DNA from: Patiria miniata
Lineage: Eukaryota > Echinodermata > Asteroidea > Valvatida > Asterinidae
Direction: 5' to 3'
Assembly (NCBI RefSeq): GCF_015706575.1
Contig: NW_024037047.1
Coordinates: forward strand, 5,212,632 to 5,276,631
Length of the DNA: 64,000 bases
The notes beneath the pieces are model-generated. The model was not told the origin of the DNA and did not search any database. It saw nothing but the letters and a program-made list of their open reading frames with translations. The stretch's first letter is position 1. Each line of letters opens with the position of its first letter. This document shows, in pieces, positions 1 to 12,049 of this stretch. Made by a program: the position numbers and the translations under genes.

Positions 1-377
1 TTTATGCCACTTTTATGCATGGGCAGAGTTGTTTCGAGTACTGTGCCATGCTGTCTTGAAGCTCACAAAAGATTGCAACTTGGCAAAAGAAACAAACTCG
101 ATTTTTGTGTTCCGCAGTAAACTGGAGTTATCTCTGGATTGACAAAAGCAAATGAGATGAAACAAAAAGTATTGGAAAGCCTGGTCTTTTTTCTTTAATG
201 TGATGCTCAAAACGACTTACTTATGTTGAGATTTAATATTGAAAAAAAAATTGTTTTCGATTGTACCTTTTTTTTTGAGACAGGCTGTAGATTGATAAAC
301 AGATAATTGGTATACAATTGGAGGTTTTAACGGGCAGCATAACGTTGCCAACATTTCTTTCTTCACTTCATTTACAG

Positions 378-504
378 CAGCCCTGACATTCCCAACTCGC
401 ACCCAAACACCGTTCCTAAGGACGAGTCCAATCGCAGCAGTTGCATGATGGGAAATAGCGAACCGTTAAAAATCAAACAGGAGCCTGGCCTGGAGCATCC
501 GGAG
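378..504 (+). CDS. TIF1-like exon a (linker with IKQEP)
   Basis: The acceptor is TTTACAG and the donor GGAG/GTACGG. The exon enters with one base of a split codon and leaves in phase 0. It reads [17 protein letters not shown] and continues to [13 protein letters not shown]. The IKQE core fits the sumoylation consensus, as in other TIF1 linkers. Confidence 0.85.
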
Positions 505-3500
505 GTACGGTACATGTAGATCAAGAACTATCTGTATTATGCCCTAAAAACAAAAAAAAATATTATGTATTATGATCCAGTTTAAAGGGAATATACATCA
601 TTTGCTTTTGCTGTAATTTTCAGAAATGGATGGAATTGGGGGGTTGGAAATATATAGAAAATATAGTTACACTGACTTTTTTGAGGTTTTGGGTTCGAAA
701 ATGCTATAAAAACCAAAAAAAAAAAAATCATTTTCCTGTAGTCTGATTCCCTGGCTCCACTTAGGAAGACAGAGCAGTTTACATATATTGGGGAATTGTA
801 AGGTCAGGGCCGATGACCAATGGGGGCCAGTATTTGAAAAAAAAGCCAGTTTTTTTCCAACGCTGATTGGCCGGTCAGCGTTGGAAATTGATACAAAATA
901 CCACTTTTCTTGAAAATGACAGCATACCAGGTGCCATGATTTTACAGGATGCTTTACACTGTCATTCACTAACAGTCCAGCAAGGTATTTCAAAATGATT
1001 TGGTAGTTTTATTTTTTGATGTTTGCACATGTTGTATTTTCCCTTTAATACTTTGGGTTTGAGCTTTGTTTGAAAAGTGGTTCTCAGTTAAATTCCATCT
1101 TGAAGTTTCTTTATTTCTTATTTTCACTGAGATCCAGTGAAAATCAGGAAAGAATATTAGGAAAGAATGCAAAGTAAAGAAAATATGCAAGAAGGAGAAA
1201 GTTCAAAATGTAACAAACTTGAGGCTGAACACCTACATATATGTCCCCGTGAAATCTCAAACCTCCAGGTAAACTCAAGTACGCACCTGTTTAATTTTGC
1301 ATTCTCGCCTTTAACAGCATGACTTTTTAATTGGTAGCATTAACTTGCTAAAGCTAATACATGCACACACTACAGTCGAACCCTGATGAGAAGAGCACTG
1401 TTAATTCAACATCCTGCTTATGACCAGATAACAAGCAACATTTTAGGCCCGAAGTCTTTGTTTTTTCTATGTTTTCCATTAGATAGATAGATAAATGGTT
1501 TATTTTCATTAGACTTGATGTGGCAATCAAAGATTGAATTGGATCCAGTCAACAGATAAACATGCTAATACAAATACATTAAATAAAATAAATTAAATTA
1601 AATTTAAAATAAACAAGTACTTTTACATTGAAAGGTCCAAAAACTGTCTTAACCCAAAAGTATCTCTGACATGCCAATAATCATTAATTAAAAATTCCAT
1701 TTTACAGATAAAAACAAATGTCATATGGTATCAGTTGTGATAAAAAATATACAGATATGTATGCAATAATTAAGAAATTTGACAAAGATAACGATAAAGA
1801 TAACGATAACTATTTAATACAAGGTACCTGTTTATAACAAGGTAATTTGTAAAGTCCCAAGGACCTTGTTATAAAGGTGTTAGACTGTACTTTCCTTTGC
1901 AAATGTCTTTGCTTAAAGCTATAGTCCATCATTTGCAGCCATCCCAAAAGTAACTGGCGTAATTATTGTTGAAAAACAAACTTGGTTGAAAGATAGTAAG
2001 GAAACTAAACTCCCTGTGAAATTATTCTTTCTGAGAAGCTGTCATTTTGAAGTAATTAACGAAAGAAGGCAGTTCCAACGGTGATTCTTAAGAAGCACCG
2101 TAGGAAAATTTAAATTAGTAGTTCGTTTTGTTATTCAGTGCAGCACGCACAAGTATTGGAACGACGCACACGCGCGCGCGGTTGTTGTAATTCGTCGGAT
2201 CAGTGCGCTACGTCGCGTATAGCTGCAATTCAAAACAATTCAAAACATGATTCAGTAACTTTTGATTTGAAATTGAGATCTTAGAATGCTGTTTTTCTCG
2301 GAATGTACAGCTGAAGCTGAGCTGAAACTTCATCAGGTTAGTTGTTCAGTATCCTTCATTAGATTTTGAACTCTTTTGTTGCTTCAAACGAACAACATGC
2401 ACAAATTACAAATGATGGACTGTAGCTTTAACAGCTCCGTGAAATTGGCTCATTCCTGAAAACTGACGCATCTCTCCTCGGGTGTAACTTTTTATATCTT
2501 CAGGAATTTGTTCCCCCGCTCCATCTCAACGACAGCCAGGAGAACGGGGGCAAACACATGTCCCCCCGGGGCCACAACTCCGACCCCAACGAGGACTGGT
2601 GTGCGGTGTGTCACAACGGTGGGGACCTCCTGTGCTGTGACAGTTGTCCTCGGGTCTATCACCTGTATTGTCACATCCCCTCCCTCTCGGCAACACCGAG
2701 GTAAAACTGGAGGGGGAAAAAACCTCAACCCCTTTTTTTTTTTAATCTCGCTTTTCACGTAAAACTGATTCTGCAGCTCAAGTGTACTGCTGGACAAAAA
2801 AATATTTATCAAGAATTTATTGGACAACCTGTTAATAAAATGAATAATAATAATTAAATAATAATAATAATAATAATTACTCTTTTCGCCCCAATAGGGT
2901 GACTTTCCCATAGACTTGTGCAGAAACCTAAACTGTCACCTAACCCAAGTTTACCTTATGTTTTTTCCATGAAATTTAGTATTTATACTAATTGGACCAT
3001 GAGGAATCGATCTAGATGGTTAGCGACAGCAAAATTCCTTGTCCTAGGGGTCGTTTTCATAAAAGAGCGACAGTCATTTTGTCGCCTCAATAAGGTGTAT
3101 CGCCCTATTGTGGACGGTGTTTGCAAAACCTGTCGCCCTATTACAGTAATAGTAGTAATAATATCGGTGCTTATATATGGCAGTTCCAAATTAATGATCA
3201 ATGCACTTTACAAACAAAAACAAATAAACATAAACAGATACATTGAAAGAGGAAATAGCAAAAAATACCAGAAACATAAGGCCAAAAAAAAAAGTCTCCA
3301 GTTTCTGGTATGGAGCTTGCCCAAAAAGGGGTGCGGCGACGCGGCTTTTTTTTTTTTTTAACCCAACTTTTTTGCTTCAAATGTCGGCTGATGACTGCAA
3401 ATGGTGCCCAACTAAACTTAGTGCAAATATATGGGAGTCCAGAGAGGCCACATAAAGCTTATTCTCGATCATAACCCCATCTAAAAACACGTTAAAATTG

Positions 3501-6500
3501 TGCAGCAGCAGGATTCCAGTCAAACCAGTGAGTTTGGCGGTTTTGAGACATCATCTTTCATTGAAAAAAACTTTTTCAGTTTGCCGACGCGCATGGCTAC
3601 GGCGACGCGCGGGCCCGCATACCAGAAACCGGAGACTTTTTTTTGTTGGCCTAAGAGATCAGGCAAACAGGTGTGTTTTGAGGAGGCTTCTGAAGGTTTG
3701 TGGGCTACATGTAGGAGCCAGTCTGATGGTTGATGGGAGATCATTCCACAATCTAGGGGCACAGATAGAGAATGACCTCTCCGCGTCCATCCTTTGGCCC
3801 CTAGGCACCACGAGCCGGGTTGTGTCTGTGGCAGAGCGTAATCCGGGTCGTGAAGGTTTGTAGAATGAAATGCTGTTTGAGAGGTATATGGGAGTGAGAC
3901 CATGGATTCACTTGTATACATATAACAGGATTCAATGAGAACCTTATCAGACTTCTGATAGAGGGCTGAATTTTCATTTCGTCAACATGCAATTTTCTGC
4001 TGAGTACTGGGGCCTCACTAGTCTATGTAATAGACCACGGCGAATGCCATGGTCTATTATGCGCGAACAGATTTGCTGATTAATTAGGCAAGACCCCGCC
4101 TCTTGACTTCCTAGATTTTGACCAATCAGCTGGTGCTTTCTAAAGGTCTGTCGGGTCTGCGGTCATTCACCTGTTGCGCGTCATATACAAGGATTTAAAA
4201 AAACAAAAATGTCACGGCGCGCGGCCCTCGGTACAAATGCGCTCCCTGCTGTTGTTGTATTACAAAACGCTGCATTCGAATTGACCAATCACGGCGCGCG
4301 GTGCTCGGTATCATGTTACGCGAATGCGCTCCCGGCTGTTGTATTGCAAAACGCTGCATTTGAATTGACCAATCACAGCGTTAGTCCTGATTTTGGGATG
4401 AAGTGACGTCACGATTTAGTAAAGTCGACTCCGATTGGCTGGCGCGCGGCTTGCATAAATCTGCATGCTTTGACATATCAGACGTTAGACAGGAGATGGC
4501 TCCGTGGATAACGGGTGATACTCAGACTAGGGCCTCACAGGTACATTTGTACGACAGGATGAAATTCGGCTCCAGACAATGACGGTTTATTTGGTGTTAT
4601 CTCTGTCCAGTGATTCCTGGGTTTGCACATTGTGCCAGTCACCGGACAGCATTGCCAATGCAAGGAGCCAGTCACCTCCAACCAGCGGGCGGAAACGTCG
4701 AATCAGCTCAGCGCTACCGGAGAGGGAAAAAATGGTATGGCAGGTCAAGGGTCATCGCATTTTAGGTCGAAAGTCAATCTTTAGGTCCAGGGTCATCACT
4801 TTTTAGGTCCAGGGTCATCACTTTTTAGGTCGAAAGTCACACATTTTGGTCAAAGGTCACATTTTTAAGTCGGAGGTTATACTCAAGGCAAGAGTCTGAT
4901 TGGGTTGAAACTTGGTACATACATAGACAGGGACTAATAAGGGTAAACATTCAAGTGATGACACAATGACGTCAAATTTAAGGATGAATGAATTTAAAAC
5001 CCGATGTTTATACCTACAGAACGACAATTCTGATTGGGTTGAAACTTTGTATGTACATAGACAGGAGCATTTTACATGTATTGTCGTGTGTCATGTCGTG
5101 TGACGTCAAATTAAATATGACTTTCTCCATTTTTTTGATTGGTTCTTTTTCAGCTTTGTGAGAAAGTGCTTTTAGAACTTTACTGCAGTGAAGATAGTAT
5201 ACCATTCCATGATCCAGTAAGCAGATCGGTAAGTCAGTTGATTAAAGGTTAATTAAAGGATGCTGTAACTGGCCATTTTCTGAGTACAAAAACAGAATGT
5301 TTCTATTCTTTTTAAGCAGTTTGATCATTTTACATACATCTAAAAAATGAAGGTTCTAAAACCTGAACTGTAAACTAACTAAAAATGTAACTGAAACAGT
5401 AATAATCTTGAACTCATGTCCAGAAGGTTCTAAAACTGTAACTGAAACTAACTAAAACTGTAAATGGTACATGTACATCAGTAATAATCTTGAAATCATG
5501 TCCGGAAGTCAAAAATTGTAACTGTAACTAAATAAAATTGTTACTGTAACATCTTACTATAATTCAAGGAATCTCTGTCTGTCTGTCCGTCGATTATCTC
5601 CAGAACCGGGCACTGCATGAAATTGAAAATCGGCGGGTGCAGGGTTTTTCCTTAGCGGTCGCCCGCTCGCCAAATGGGCGAGTAAAAACCCTCCTCTCAT
5701 TAGTCCGACGGGCGATTCAAAAAACTGTTTAAAAAAAATAAAACTAACGAAGTTTTCCCTACAGTATTTTTCAATCAATCAAAATAAAAAGTTAAGGGTG
5801 ATACAACACATGAATACTTTTGCCACGCCGACCAAAATAAAAACATCGGTAGTTCGAATTCGTATCACTCCATGTATATTCGCAGTGTGCTGTGCATTGA
5901 AATCCCAACGATGAACATGAGGCGAATCAACGTGTATTTGCCATTACACATTGTGCACACATGCAGCGCACGTGATTTACTTCGTCTGCAGTCCACACGG
6001 TACGGACGTACGTACGTTAACATCGTATTCGTATCATACAACGTGGTGAGGAGAAAACTTTCATGACAGTTTCACTGCCAAAACTTGTGCCCGAACGGAT
6101 TCTTGGGATGATTTCTTGAACACTATCAAACGAATGTACCGAAAAGATGAGGACAATATGAGATTCGAGGGGCCTATTTTGAATGTAGACTAGTGAATGT
6201 AAAGTGGACCGTGCTCCGGAAAACGTTATGGATTGACGTGACCAGCGTAAGTTCGTGGGTCGCCAGCCCGCAGCGCTTCTTGGCTAGGCACGCTGATTGC
6301 ACCATTCTTCGCTAGAAATGCATGGCGCGCGCGAGAGATGTTTTTTTTTAAAATACTGGCCTTCTCACTCATTTTCAAACAAGTTAAAACAGTTCAGTTA
6401 CTAACTTGGTAAACTCCCATTAATACCACGACTGTGTGCAATGTTTTCTTGTTCCTCAAGATAACGCTTTTTTAGTTCGTGTTTTATCAAAACATGTCGG

Positions 6501-9500
6501 AAATAGAACACCTAAAGCCTTAAGTTCGGAACGAAGGACACTGCATAAATTTTGATTATAACTTCTCCCCCATTTGATTCCTGTTAATTAAAGCCTTGCT
6601 CTATGTTAAAGCACGATTAAAGAAACATTGACATCACTTAAAAAGGAACTACATGCAATATTATGTACATGATTAAGATAATTGCCGAAGGCATATTGCA
6701 TAATTTATTATCAAAAATGTTATCAAAAATGCTTATGGTGATTTGATTGAAAGTTACTATTAAAACATGTGGGCTAGTGAAAAAGGTTGCGGGCCAGTGA
6801 AAACTCTGGTTTACTGGCCCGGCCGGCCAGTAAAGAAAAAAGTTAAGGAAAACCCCTGCGGGTGTATTGCTCGGGGCCACAGAATGTGCAGTGCCAAGTT
6901 TGAAGTGGTTTGGATGAGGGGTTCTCGAAAAAGCTGCAAAAAAACCAGTATTTTCGGAGGCAAACGTGGCAGCTTAGAACATAACACCACGCACTGCCGT
7001 TCTTTTCAATTGTTTACGTCATGTTTAAGCTAAAGCGCGCGTGCTCAATATGACGTAAACAATGCAAAAAGGACGGGCACGCGCACGTGCATTGTAGGGT
7101 GATACATTGTCCAGTAGGGGCCGTATCATAAGTCCAACGCCTCATAGGTCCGACGCCTCATAAGTCCGAAATTTCGGACTTATGAGGCGTCGGACTTATG
7201 AGGCATAACATTTATTTATTCCGCCTCATTGGTCCGACGCCTCATAAGTCCGACAACGGAAAAACGAGGTATTTAATTTGTCGGACTTACGAAGCGTCAG
7301 AGCTATGAGGCGTCGGACCTATGAGGCATCAGACCTATGAGGCATTGGACTTATGAGGCGTCGGACCTATGAGGCGTCGGACTTATGGGCCTTTATTTGG
7401 TTAGGGGATGCGATTGTGTCGGACCTATGAGGCGTCGGACTTGTGAGGGGACCCCGTCCAGTATGGGTGAATAGCACCGCATACCATGTTTTCGTATGTA
7501 CACGGGCGCATGCATTTTGCAGTCGACTGAGCGACCATTGTAGGCGGTCGAACTTCAAACTTGGCACAAACTTTGACGCGAGTGTGCGTTCAACCTGTGA
7601 AAACAACACCATTGAATCGCGTGCGTTGTTTGCACGAGCAGTTCTCCAAAACTCTGCAAGTATGCAACCGATACCAGCGGCAAAGCAATTTGCGCTTCCC
7701 AAACATGCACATTTTAGACGGGCACTGCACTAGTCAGTAATAATCTTGAAATCATGTCCAGAAGGTTCTAAAGCTGTAACTTACTAAAATTGTAACTGTT
7801 ACATCAGTCATAATCTTGAATTCATGTCTATACCCAAATGGCGTCGTTATAACATCCTTATTTGTGCAAGAATAAGGCCCATTAGATATGTACATGTAAG
7901 GCAACTGCTTTGTACAATTGCAAGCCCAATGCATTTGCCATTTGGTACTAGGACTTTAATACATCAGTGTAGATTGAGCACCTGACTACGTATTGGTTAA
8001 CATTATCAGCGTTTTCGAAACGACTGGCTTTGGCTTCGTCTTCGGCTTAATGACATTTTAGGCCCCGACTTCGGGGACTCCAGCTATATTTTGGTGCCTG
8101 TTATGCTTCAGGAACTTTCAATCGGTTGATATGAAGACAAAAGTTGAAATAAGTTCGTTTAGTTTGCCTCTCAGTGATTCAGAGGTAGAAGGCGAAGCCG
8201 AAGTTGAAGCAAAGGTTTCGAAAAAACCCTAAGACTGAAAAACATGTCCGTCCTTTGACCAGGTGCCCAACTACCACAAGATCATACAACACCCGATGGA
8301 GCTGGGCACCATACGGAGCCGGCTGCAGACGTCCCATTTTAACCATTACCAGACTATTCTAGAATTTGTTGACGACTTCAAACTGATGATCCGAAACTGC
8401 CACGTGTACAACGGGGTGAGTATCGTCAGTGGCTATCAGGCCACAAAAGTAGGAATTTATGTGTTATATACAGTCGACTCTTGTTAGTACAAACTCTGTT
8501 AATACAAAATTCTGGTTATAACAAACATAAGGCCTTGGTCCCGACTGTGCATTGATGTGCACAATGAATGGGACTGATGTTCCTCTTAATACAAACTTCT
8601 GATATGACAAACAATTTGGCTAGGTTCGAACGAGTTTGTATTAACAAGACTCGACTGTACCAGAAAAACTGCAGATGTCGTGTCTTCCAACGATTGATAT
8701 GCAGTTGCAATACAGTCGACTCGTGAAATACAAACTCAGCTGGACCTAGCCCATAATGTTTGGTATATCAGAATTTTGTATTAAGTGGAGTGCTGGTCCT
8801 TTTCGCCGTACTCATAAATTCAGTCAGGACCCAGGCTTTATATTAACAGTGTTTCTGTATGGACCCTAACACTCCAGGGTATTTTGGCTAGAAACCCTGC
8901 CAAGCGTAGAAACATGCAACAGTTGTCTAAGTGACAATTAAGCCTGCCCAGTGCAGCAAGATCCATCAGGCCAAAAGTCTCAAGGCCAAACTGCCTCAGA
9001 GTCTGTGGTCCCCGAACGCAGCAGGATACAACTGTGGCATTGTTCAATGGGACTAGCTCTCATTGTCTCATAAGCGGCCGTTTATGCTCTGGTGTTGGTA
9101 GCTGAATGCATCAAAGTGCACCAGACTTTTCCACCTGATGCACTGTATTGCGTCTGGCAGGGTTAGGGTTAATGAGAGTTGACTGTATACTAATTCTTAA
9201 GGCCAAAAAAAAAAAGTCTCCGGTTTTTGGTATGCGCGCGCGTCACCGTAGCCATGCGCGTCGGCAAAATGAAAAAGTTTTTTTTCAATGAAAGATGATG
9301 TCTCAAAACCGCCAAACTCACTGGTTTGACTGGAATCCTGCTGCTGCACAATTTTAATGTGTTTTTAGATTGGGTTATGGTCGAGAATAAGCTGTATGTG
9401 GCCTCTCTGGACTCCCATATATTTGCACTAAGTTTAGTCGGGCACCATTTGCAGTCATCAGCCGACATTTGAAGCAAAACAAATCGGCTAAATAAAAAAA

Positions 9501-11827
9501 AAAAGCAGCGTCGCCGCACCACTTTTTGGGCAAGCTCCATACCAGAAACCGGAGACTTTTTTTTTTGGGCCTAAGACATCATTTTTTGGCAGTGCACTTA
9601 CCGGTATAACATATCCTCATTTGTGGCCCAACTCAACAAAATTAGTATTAATGTTGCCAAAGCTACTTTTGAATCATGGTACTTGTAATGCAATGGAAAT
9701 CAACAAGAACTGTCCTCGTTTTCGCCTACTGTATGTACAGCGTGCGTCAATGTAGCAACAGCAGTCATAATCCATGCATTTTGAAAATACTACCACTCTC
9801 TTTTTGCAAAACTTATCTATAGTCTGAAGGTAAATACTCTTTACACAAGTGGTCTTTATCCCATCTCATTTGGACACCCCATTCCAGAGATACAGCTAAT
9901 TATATAAAAGGACGTGAATAAGCCATTTGCAAGTTAAATTTGAATATAATCTGACTTAATAAAACGCTGACTTAATCCAATGCTTTTGCACATTTTAACT
10001 TTGCATTCTCCCGACAAAAGAGACTATTACTACAGTAAACTCCAGCTAAACCGACATCGTACAACTTGTCAAATCACTCAAGTCGGCCTTCTGACTAAAG
10101 TCCTGCATTTCCATTGAAATTTTTATTTCTAAGTCGGCTTTTATAAGTCGCCATTTCGCTCAAGTCGTCGGGTTACTCTCGGTCCCCTTTCCATAAAAAG
10201 CATTACAAAATCCTTTGTGTAAGTCGGCATTCAACAAATCACGCATTGGCATCGACTTCCTGTACTGTGGTTGGCAAAGTGTCGAGTGGATAATGGTTTC
10301 GCACGGCCTGTGATCGCATACATCGGTGTCGAAAAAGGGTGTCCTACTGCATCCCACTACGCGGCGCTATAGGATCTTTGCCGCATACATCGCATATGCA
10401 TCGTGAGCATATCAATACCAGTACCCCCTCTAGTCTGTACACATGCGCTCTGTCCATTTTGGGGGTCATCCTATTGAATGACTACTGCTGCAGTCAGTGC
10501 GTGCGTGGTATATACCGGACCATGCACGCATTTAATTTGTTACTGTGCACGTACATATGTATCGTGGTCTCCACTATCAATACCCCAAACGTGATGATAC
10601 AATCCAACTCAAGCATTAGGGAGATAATCCAGGGTAAATCGAAGCCAATTAATGCAATGAATCATGTGTGCAAAAGACCATTAATGTAAGTCAGCAAAAT
10701 GACGACTTATAGCATATATCGGCATTCGCGTAAGTCGTCACAAATTCTTGGGTCCTGGGAGTGCTGGTTTAGCCGGAGTTTACTGTATTAATGTTGCCAA
10801 AGCTACTTTTGAGTCATGGGTCTTTTAATGCAATGGAAATCAACAGGAACGGTCCACGTTTTCGCCAACCGTATGTACAGCGTGTGTCAATAAACAGCAG
10901 TAGCAGTCAATCCATACATTTTGAAAACACTAGCACTCTCTTTTTGCAAAACTTTAGCTATACATGTAGTCTAAAGGTAAATACTTTATACACACTGGTC
11001 TTTATCCCATCTCATTTAGACACCCCAGTCCAGAGATACAGCTAATTATATAAAAGGACGTGAATGAGCCATTTGCGAGTTAAATATGAATCAAATCTGA
11101 CGTAATAAAACGCTGACTTAATCCAATGCTTTGCTCGTTTTAACTTTGCATTCCCCAACCAAAGAGACTGTTACTATATCACGTGAACCGGGGCAAGCCT
11201 CATGCTAGCAACCCCCAGCTTCAGCATGGTCTGGTGTCTTTGTGCCATTTTCAACCATTCTGAACAATGTATTGGTGCTGAGCGTCTCTTACGCAACACT
11301 ATGCAAGAGCTTACCCTGAATCATGTGATTAGCATGGAGAATTCAAAGTTAAAATGTGCCAAGCATTCTGAGCAAGTCAGTGTACTAGATGTTTTTCAGA
11401 CTTAAATCCCAAAGAATGTAGGTCACTCGCAAATGGCTTATTCCAAAAACCCAAATATAAACTCTGTACTCAGGTTTTGTCTTAAAAGAGGGATGCACGG
11501 CATGCAAAGAGGACAATGGGCTAACCATCTGAGACAAACACATATTGTCCTCAAGACTCATTTTGTGGGATCTGGTCACATTTTGCCCAACAGGAGGAAT
11601 CGGAAATTGGGCGGACGGCCACGTCTCTAAATTGCAGCTTCAGCGAGCTAATGGTGAAACACCTACCTGAGTACACGCACCTGCTGGACAGGGTGGAGAA
11701 CAACTCCCCCTTACCCATGCCGGCCCGCCCCTCGAGTAGCGGGGAAGACGGGGAGAGACGACGCAAGCGGAAACCGGACAAAGTCTACCATCACATTGCA
11801 ACGCCGCCGCCAATGCACATCAAATGA
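378..11827 (+). CDS. TRIM24/33-like: TIF1-family (TRIM24/TRIM33-like) gene, 3' part: linker, PHD finger, bromodomain
   Basis: This is the C-terminal part of a transcription intermediary factor 1 protein, a nuclear chromatin reader and co-regulator. Six coding exons join in phase: 378-504, 2504-2700, 4611-4734, 5154-5228, 8263-8415 and 11594-11827, giving about 303 residues. The first carries an IKQEP sumoylation-type motif. The PHD finger is complete (WCAVC, LLCCDSC, YHLYC, WVCTLC give the Cys4-His-Cys3 ligands). The bromodomain starts at [11 protein letters not shown] and keeps the acetyl-lysine-binding Asn in NCHVYN. All introns are GT-AG. Family members are around 1000 residues with an N-terminal RING, B-boxes and coiled coil, which must lie left of the window. 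In TRIM24 and TRIM33 the PHD-bromo pair reads histone H3 tails. TRIM24, TRIM33 and TRIM66 cannot be told apart here, and an invertebrate may have one ancestral gene. The tail ends in a basic stretch ([10 protein letters not shown]) before TGA. No clear poly(A) signal was identified. Confidence 0.93.
582..1048 (-). repeat. TTAA-flanked MITE, family B, copy 1
   Basis: It has TTAA at both ends (582-585, 1045-1048) with terminal AGGGAATA inverted repeats. It is related to copies at 18042-18577, 30985-31508 (same family, opposite orientation), 36856-37374 and 38756-38865. TTAA target duplication points to a piggyBac- or Kolobok-type mobiliser. No coding capacity. Confidence 0.8.
1913..2431. repeat. 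TTAA-flanked MITE, family C, copy 1
   Basis: TTAA plus AGCTATAGTCCATCATTTG at the left and the complementary CAAATGATGGACTGTAGCT plus TTAA at the right. It is about 519 bp, non-coding, and closely matches 39680-40231. Confidence 0.85.
2504..2700 (+). CDS. TIF1-like exon b (most of PHD finger)
   Basis: The acceptor is ATCTTCAG and the donor CCGAG/GTAAAA. The exon starts in phase 0 and ends with two bases. It encodes [20 protein letters not shown] followed by [13 protein letters not shown], the first six zinc ligands of the PHD finger. Confidence 0.95.
2841..2880 (+). repeat. (AAT)n microsatellite
   Basis: About 40 bp of ATAATAATAATT, in a TIF1 intron. Confidence 0.9.
3278..3655 (+). repeat. 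MITE family A, copy 1
   Basis: About 375 bp with long inverted ends: AGGCC-(A)n-GTCTCC-GGTTTCTGGTATG and the complement at the right. The inner part includes GTCGGCTGATGACTGCAAAT and GGATTCCAGTCAAACCAG. Four copies occur in the window, two in each orientation. Confidence 0.85.
4213..4378 (+). repeat. Tandem duplication of a roughly 80-bp unit
   Basis: CACGGCGCGCGG to GAATTGACCAAT (4213-4289) is repeated at 4290-4378 with a few changes and a short insertion. The segment is GC-rich against an AT-rich intron. Confidence 0.75.
4611..4734 (+). CDS. TIF1-like exon c (end of PHD finger, basic linker)
   Basis: The acceptor is CTGTCCAG and the donor AAATG/GTATGG. The first base completes a split Ser codon. 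It supplies the last zinc ligand pair (SWVCTLC), then a Ser/Pro-rich linker with GRKRR, a plausible nuclear localisation patch. Confidence 0.92.
4890..5090 (+). repeat. Dispersed repeat with GATTGGGTTGAAACTTGGTA
   Basis: The motif GATTGGGTTGAAACTT followed by ATACATAGACAGG occurs twice here (4899, 5032) and again at 25783. Nearby TGACGTCA-type words recur. The class is unknown. Confidence 0.5.
5154..5228 (+). CDS. TIF1-like exon d (bromodomain helix Z start)
   Basis: This 75-nt in-phase exon lies between a strong polypyrimidine acceptor (TTTTTCAG) and the donor TCG/GTAAGT. It encodes [18 protein letters not shown], matching the family pattern at the start of the bromodomain (CERLLLYLYCHEMSLAF in TRIM24). 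Confidence 0.92.
7117..7455 (+). mobile_element. Fold-back element of 16-bp units, family F1, copy 1
   Basis: The 339-bp element is flanked by exact 8-bp duplications GTCCAGTA (7109-7116, 7456-7463). Its body is made of CCTCATAAGTCCGACG units and their complements in inverted blocks. Short unique islands (for example GGTTAGGGGATGCGATT) are shared with the copy at 32503. The ends GGGGCCGTATCATAAGTCC and GGACTTGTGAGGGGACCCC are imperfect inverted repeats. No coding capacity. Confidence 0.85.
8263..8415 (+). CDS. TIF1-like exon e (bromodomain core)
   Basis: This 153-nt exon is in phase 0 at both ends, with acceptor TTTGACCAG and donor GGG/GTGAGT. It encodes [20 protein letters not shown] and onward to [11 protein letters not shown]. 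It holds the ZA loop and the conserved Asn of the acetyl-lysine pocket. Confidence 0.95.
8471..8657. repeat. Pogo/Tigger-like MITE, TA-flanked
   Basis: CAGTCGACTCTTGTTA is inverted at the right as TAACAAGACTCGACTG, with TA on both sides. It is 187 bp and non-coding. Terminal CAGT(C/A)GACTC is typical of pogo/Tigger elements. Confidence 0.75.
8713..9185. repeat. Pogo/Tigger-like MITE, second, TA-flanked
   Basis: It starts CAGTCGACTCGTGAAA and ends TAATGAGAGTTGACTG, flanked by TA, 473 bp. It is a separate insertion 55 bp from the first. Confidence 0.65.
9199..9574 (-). repeat. MITE family A, copy 2
   Basis: Inverted relative to copy 1 with the same GTCTCCGGTTT inverted ends and GC-rich CGACGCGC sub-ends. 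It lies in the last TIF1 intron. Confidence 0.85.
9647..10032 (+). repeat. Direct repeat, left copy, about 385 bp
   Basis: From ATTAATGTTGCCAAAGC to AGAGACTATTACTA it matches 10787-11172 at high similarity. The pogo-like element sits exactly between the two. Confidence 0.8.
10033..10785. repeat. Pogo/Tigger-like non-autonomous element between direct repeats
   Basis: The ends CAGTAAACTCCAGCTAAACC and GGTTTAGCCGGAGTTTACTG are inverted, with TA on both sides. It is 753 bp with no transposase frame recognised. It is bordered on each side by a copy of the same 385-bp sequence. Confidence 0.75.
10787..11172 (+). repeat. Direct repeat, right copy, about 385 bp
   Basis: Matches 9647-10032 with scattered substitutions and small indels. 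Its unique right flank continues ATATCACGTGAACC. Confidence 0.8.
11594..11827 (+). CDS. TIF1-like terminal coding exon (bromodomain helix C, C-terminal tail)
   Basis: The acceptor is GCCCAACAG; the exon starts in phase 0 and ends at TGA (11825-11827). [20 protein letters not shown] aligns with the end of TIF1 bromodomains ([20 protein letters not shown] in TRIM24). A Ser/Asp/Arg-rich tail follows. Confidence 0.9.
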   Translation, partial: EESEIGRTATSLNCSFSELMVKHLPEYTHLLDRVENNSPLPMPARPSSSGEDGERRRKRKPDKVYHHIATPPPMHIK

Positions 11828-11934
11828 TAAGCAGCATCAGTGCCGCGTTTCAAGAGGGTGAAAATAGACACAGACTGCTCCGACAAATATGACCTGGCAC
11901 AATAGACCCATCCCTTAGGCCCCGCCCACTGCAC

Positions 11935-12020
11935 ACAATTGTTGACTGCTGTGATATGGGATATGCCGTTTATAACCCCCTCAAGGCATATAGCACCCTC
12001 GGTTTTGCCTCGGACATGAC
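11935..12020 (+). repeat. Half copy of the AATTGTTGACTG palindromic MITE
   Basis: AATTGTTGACTGCTGTGATA through TAGCACCCTCGG matches the left arm of 30195-30337 with substitutions; the right arm is not preserved. Confidence 0.6.
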
Positions 12021-12049
12021 CAATATCTGCAACGCATGGCAGATAGATA

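Noticed and set aside
7117-7455. CRISPR-like array of short regular repeats
   Set aside because: Units adjoin without spacers, appear in both orientations, and sit between 8-bp duplications in an animal genome.
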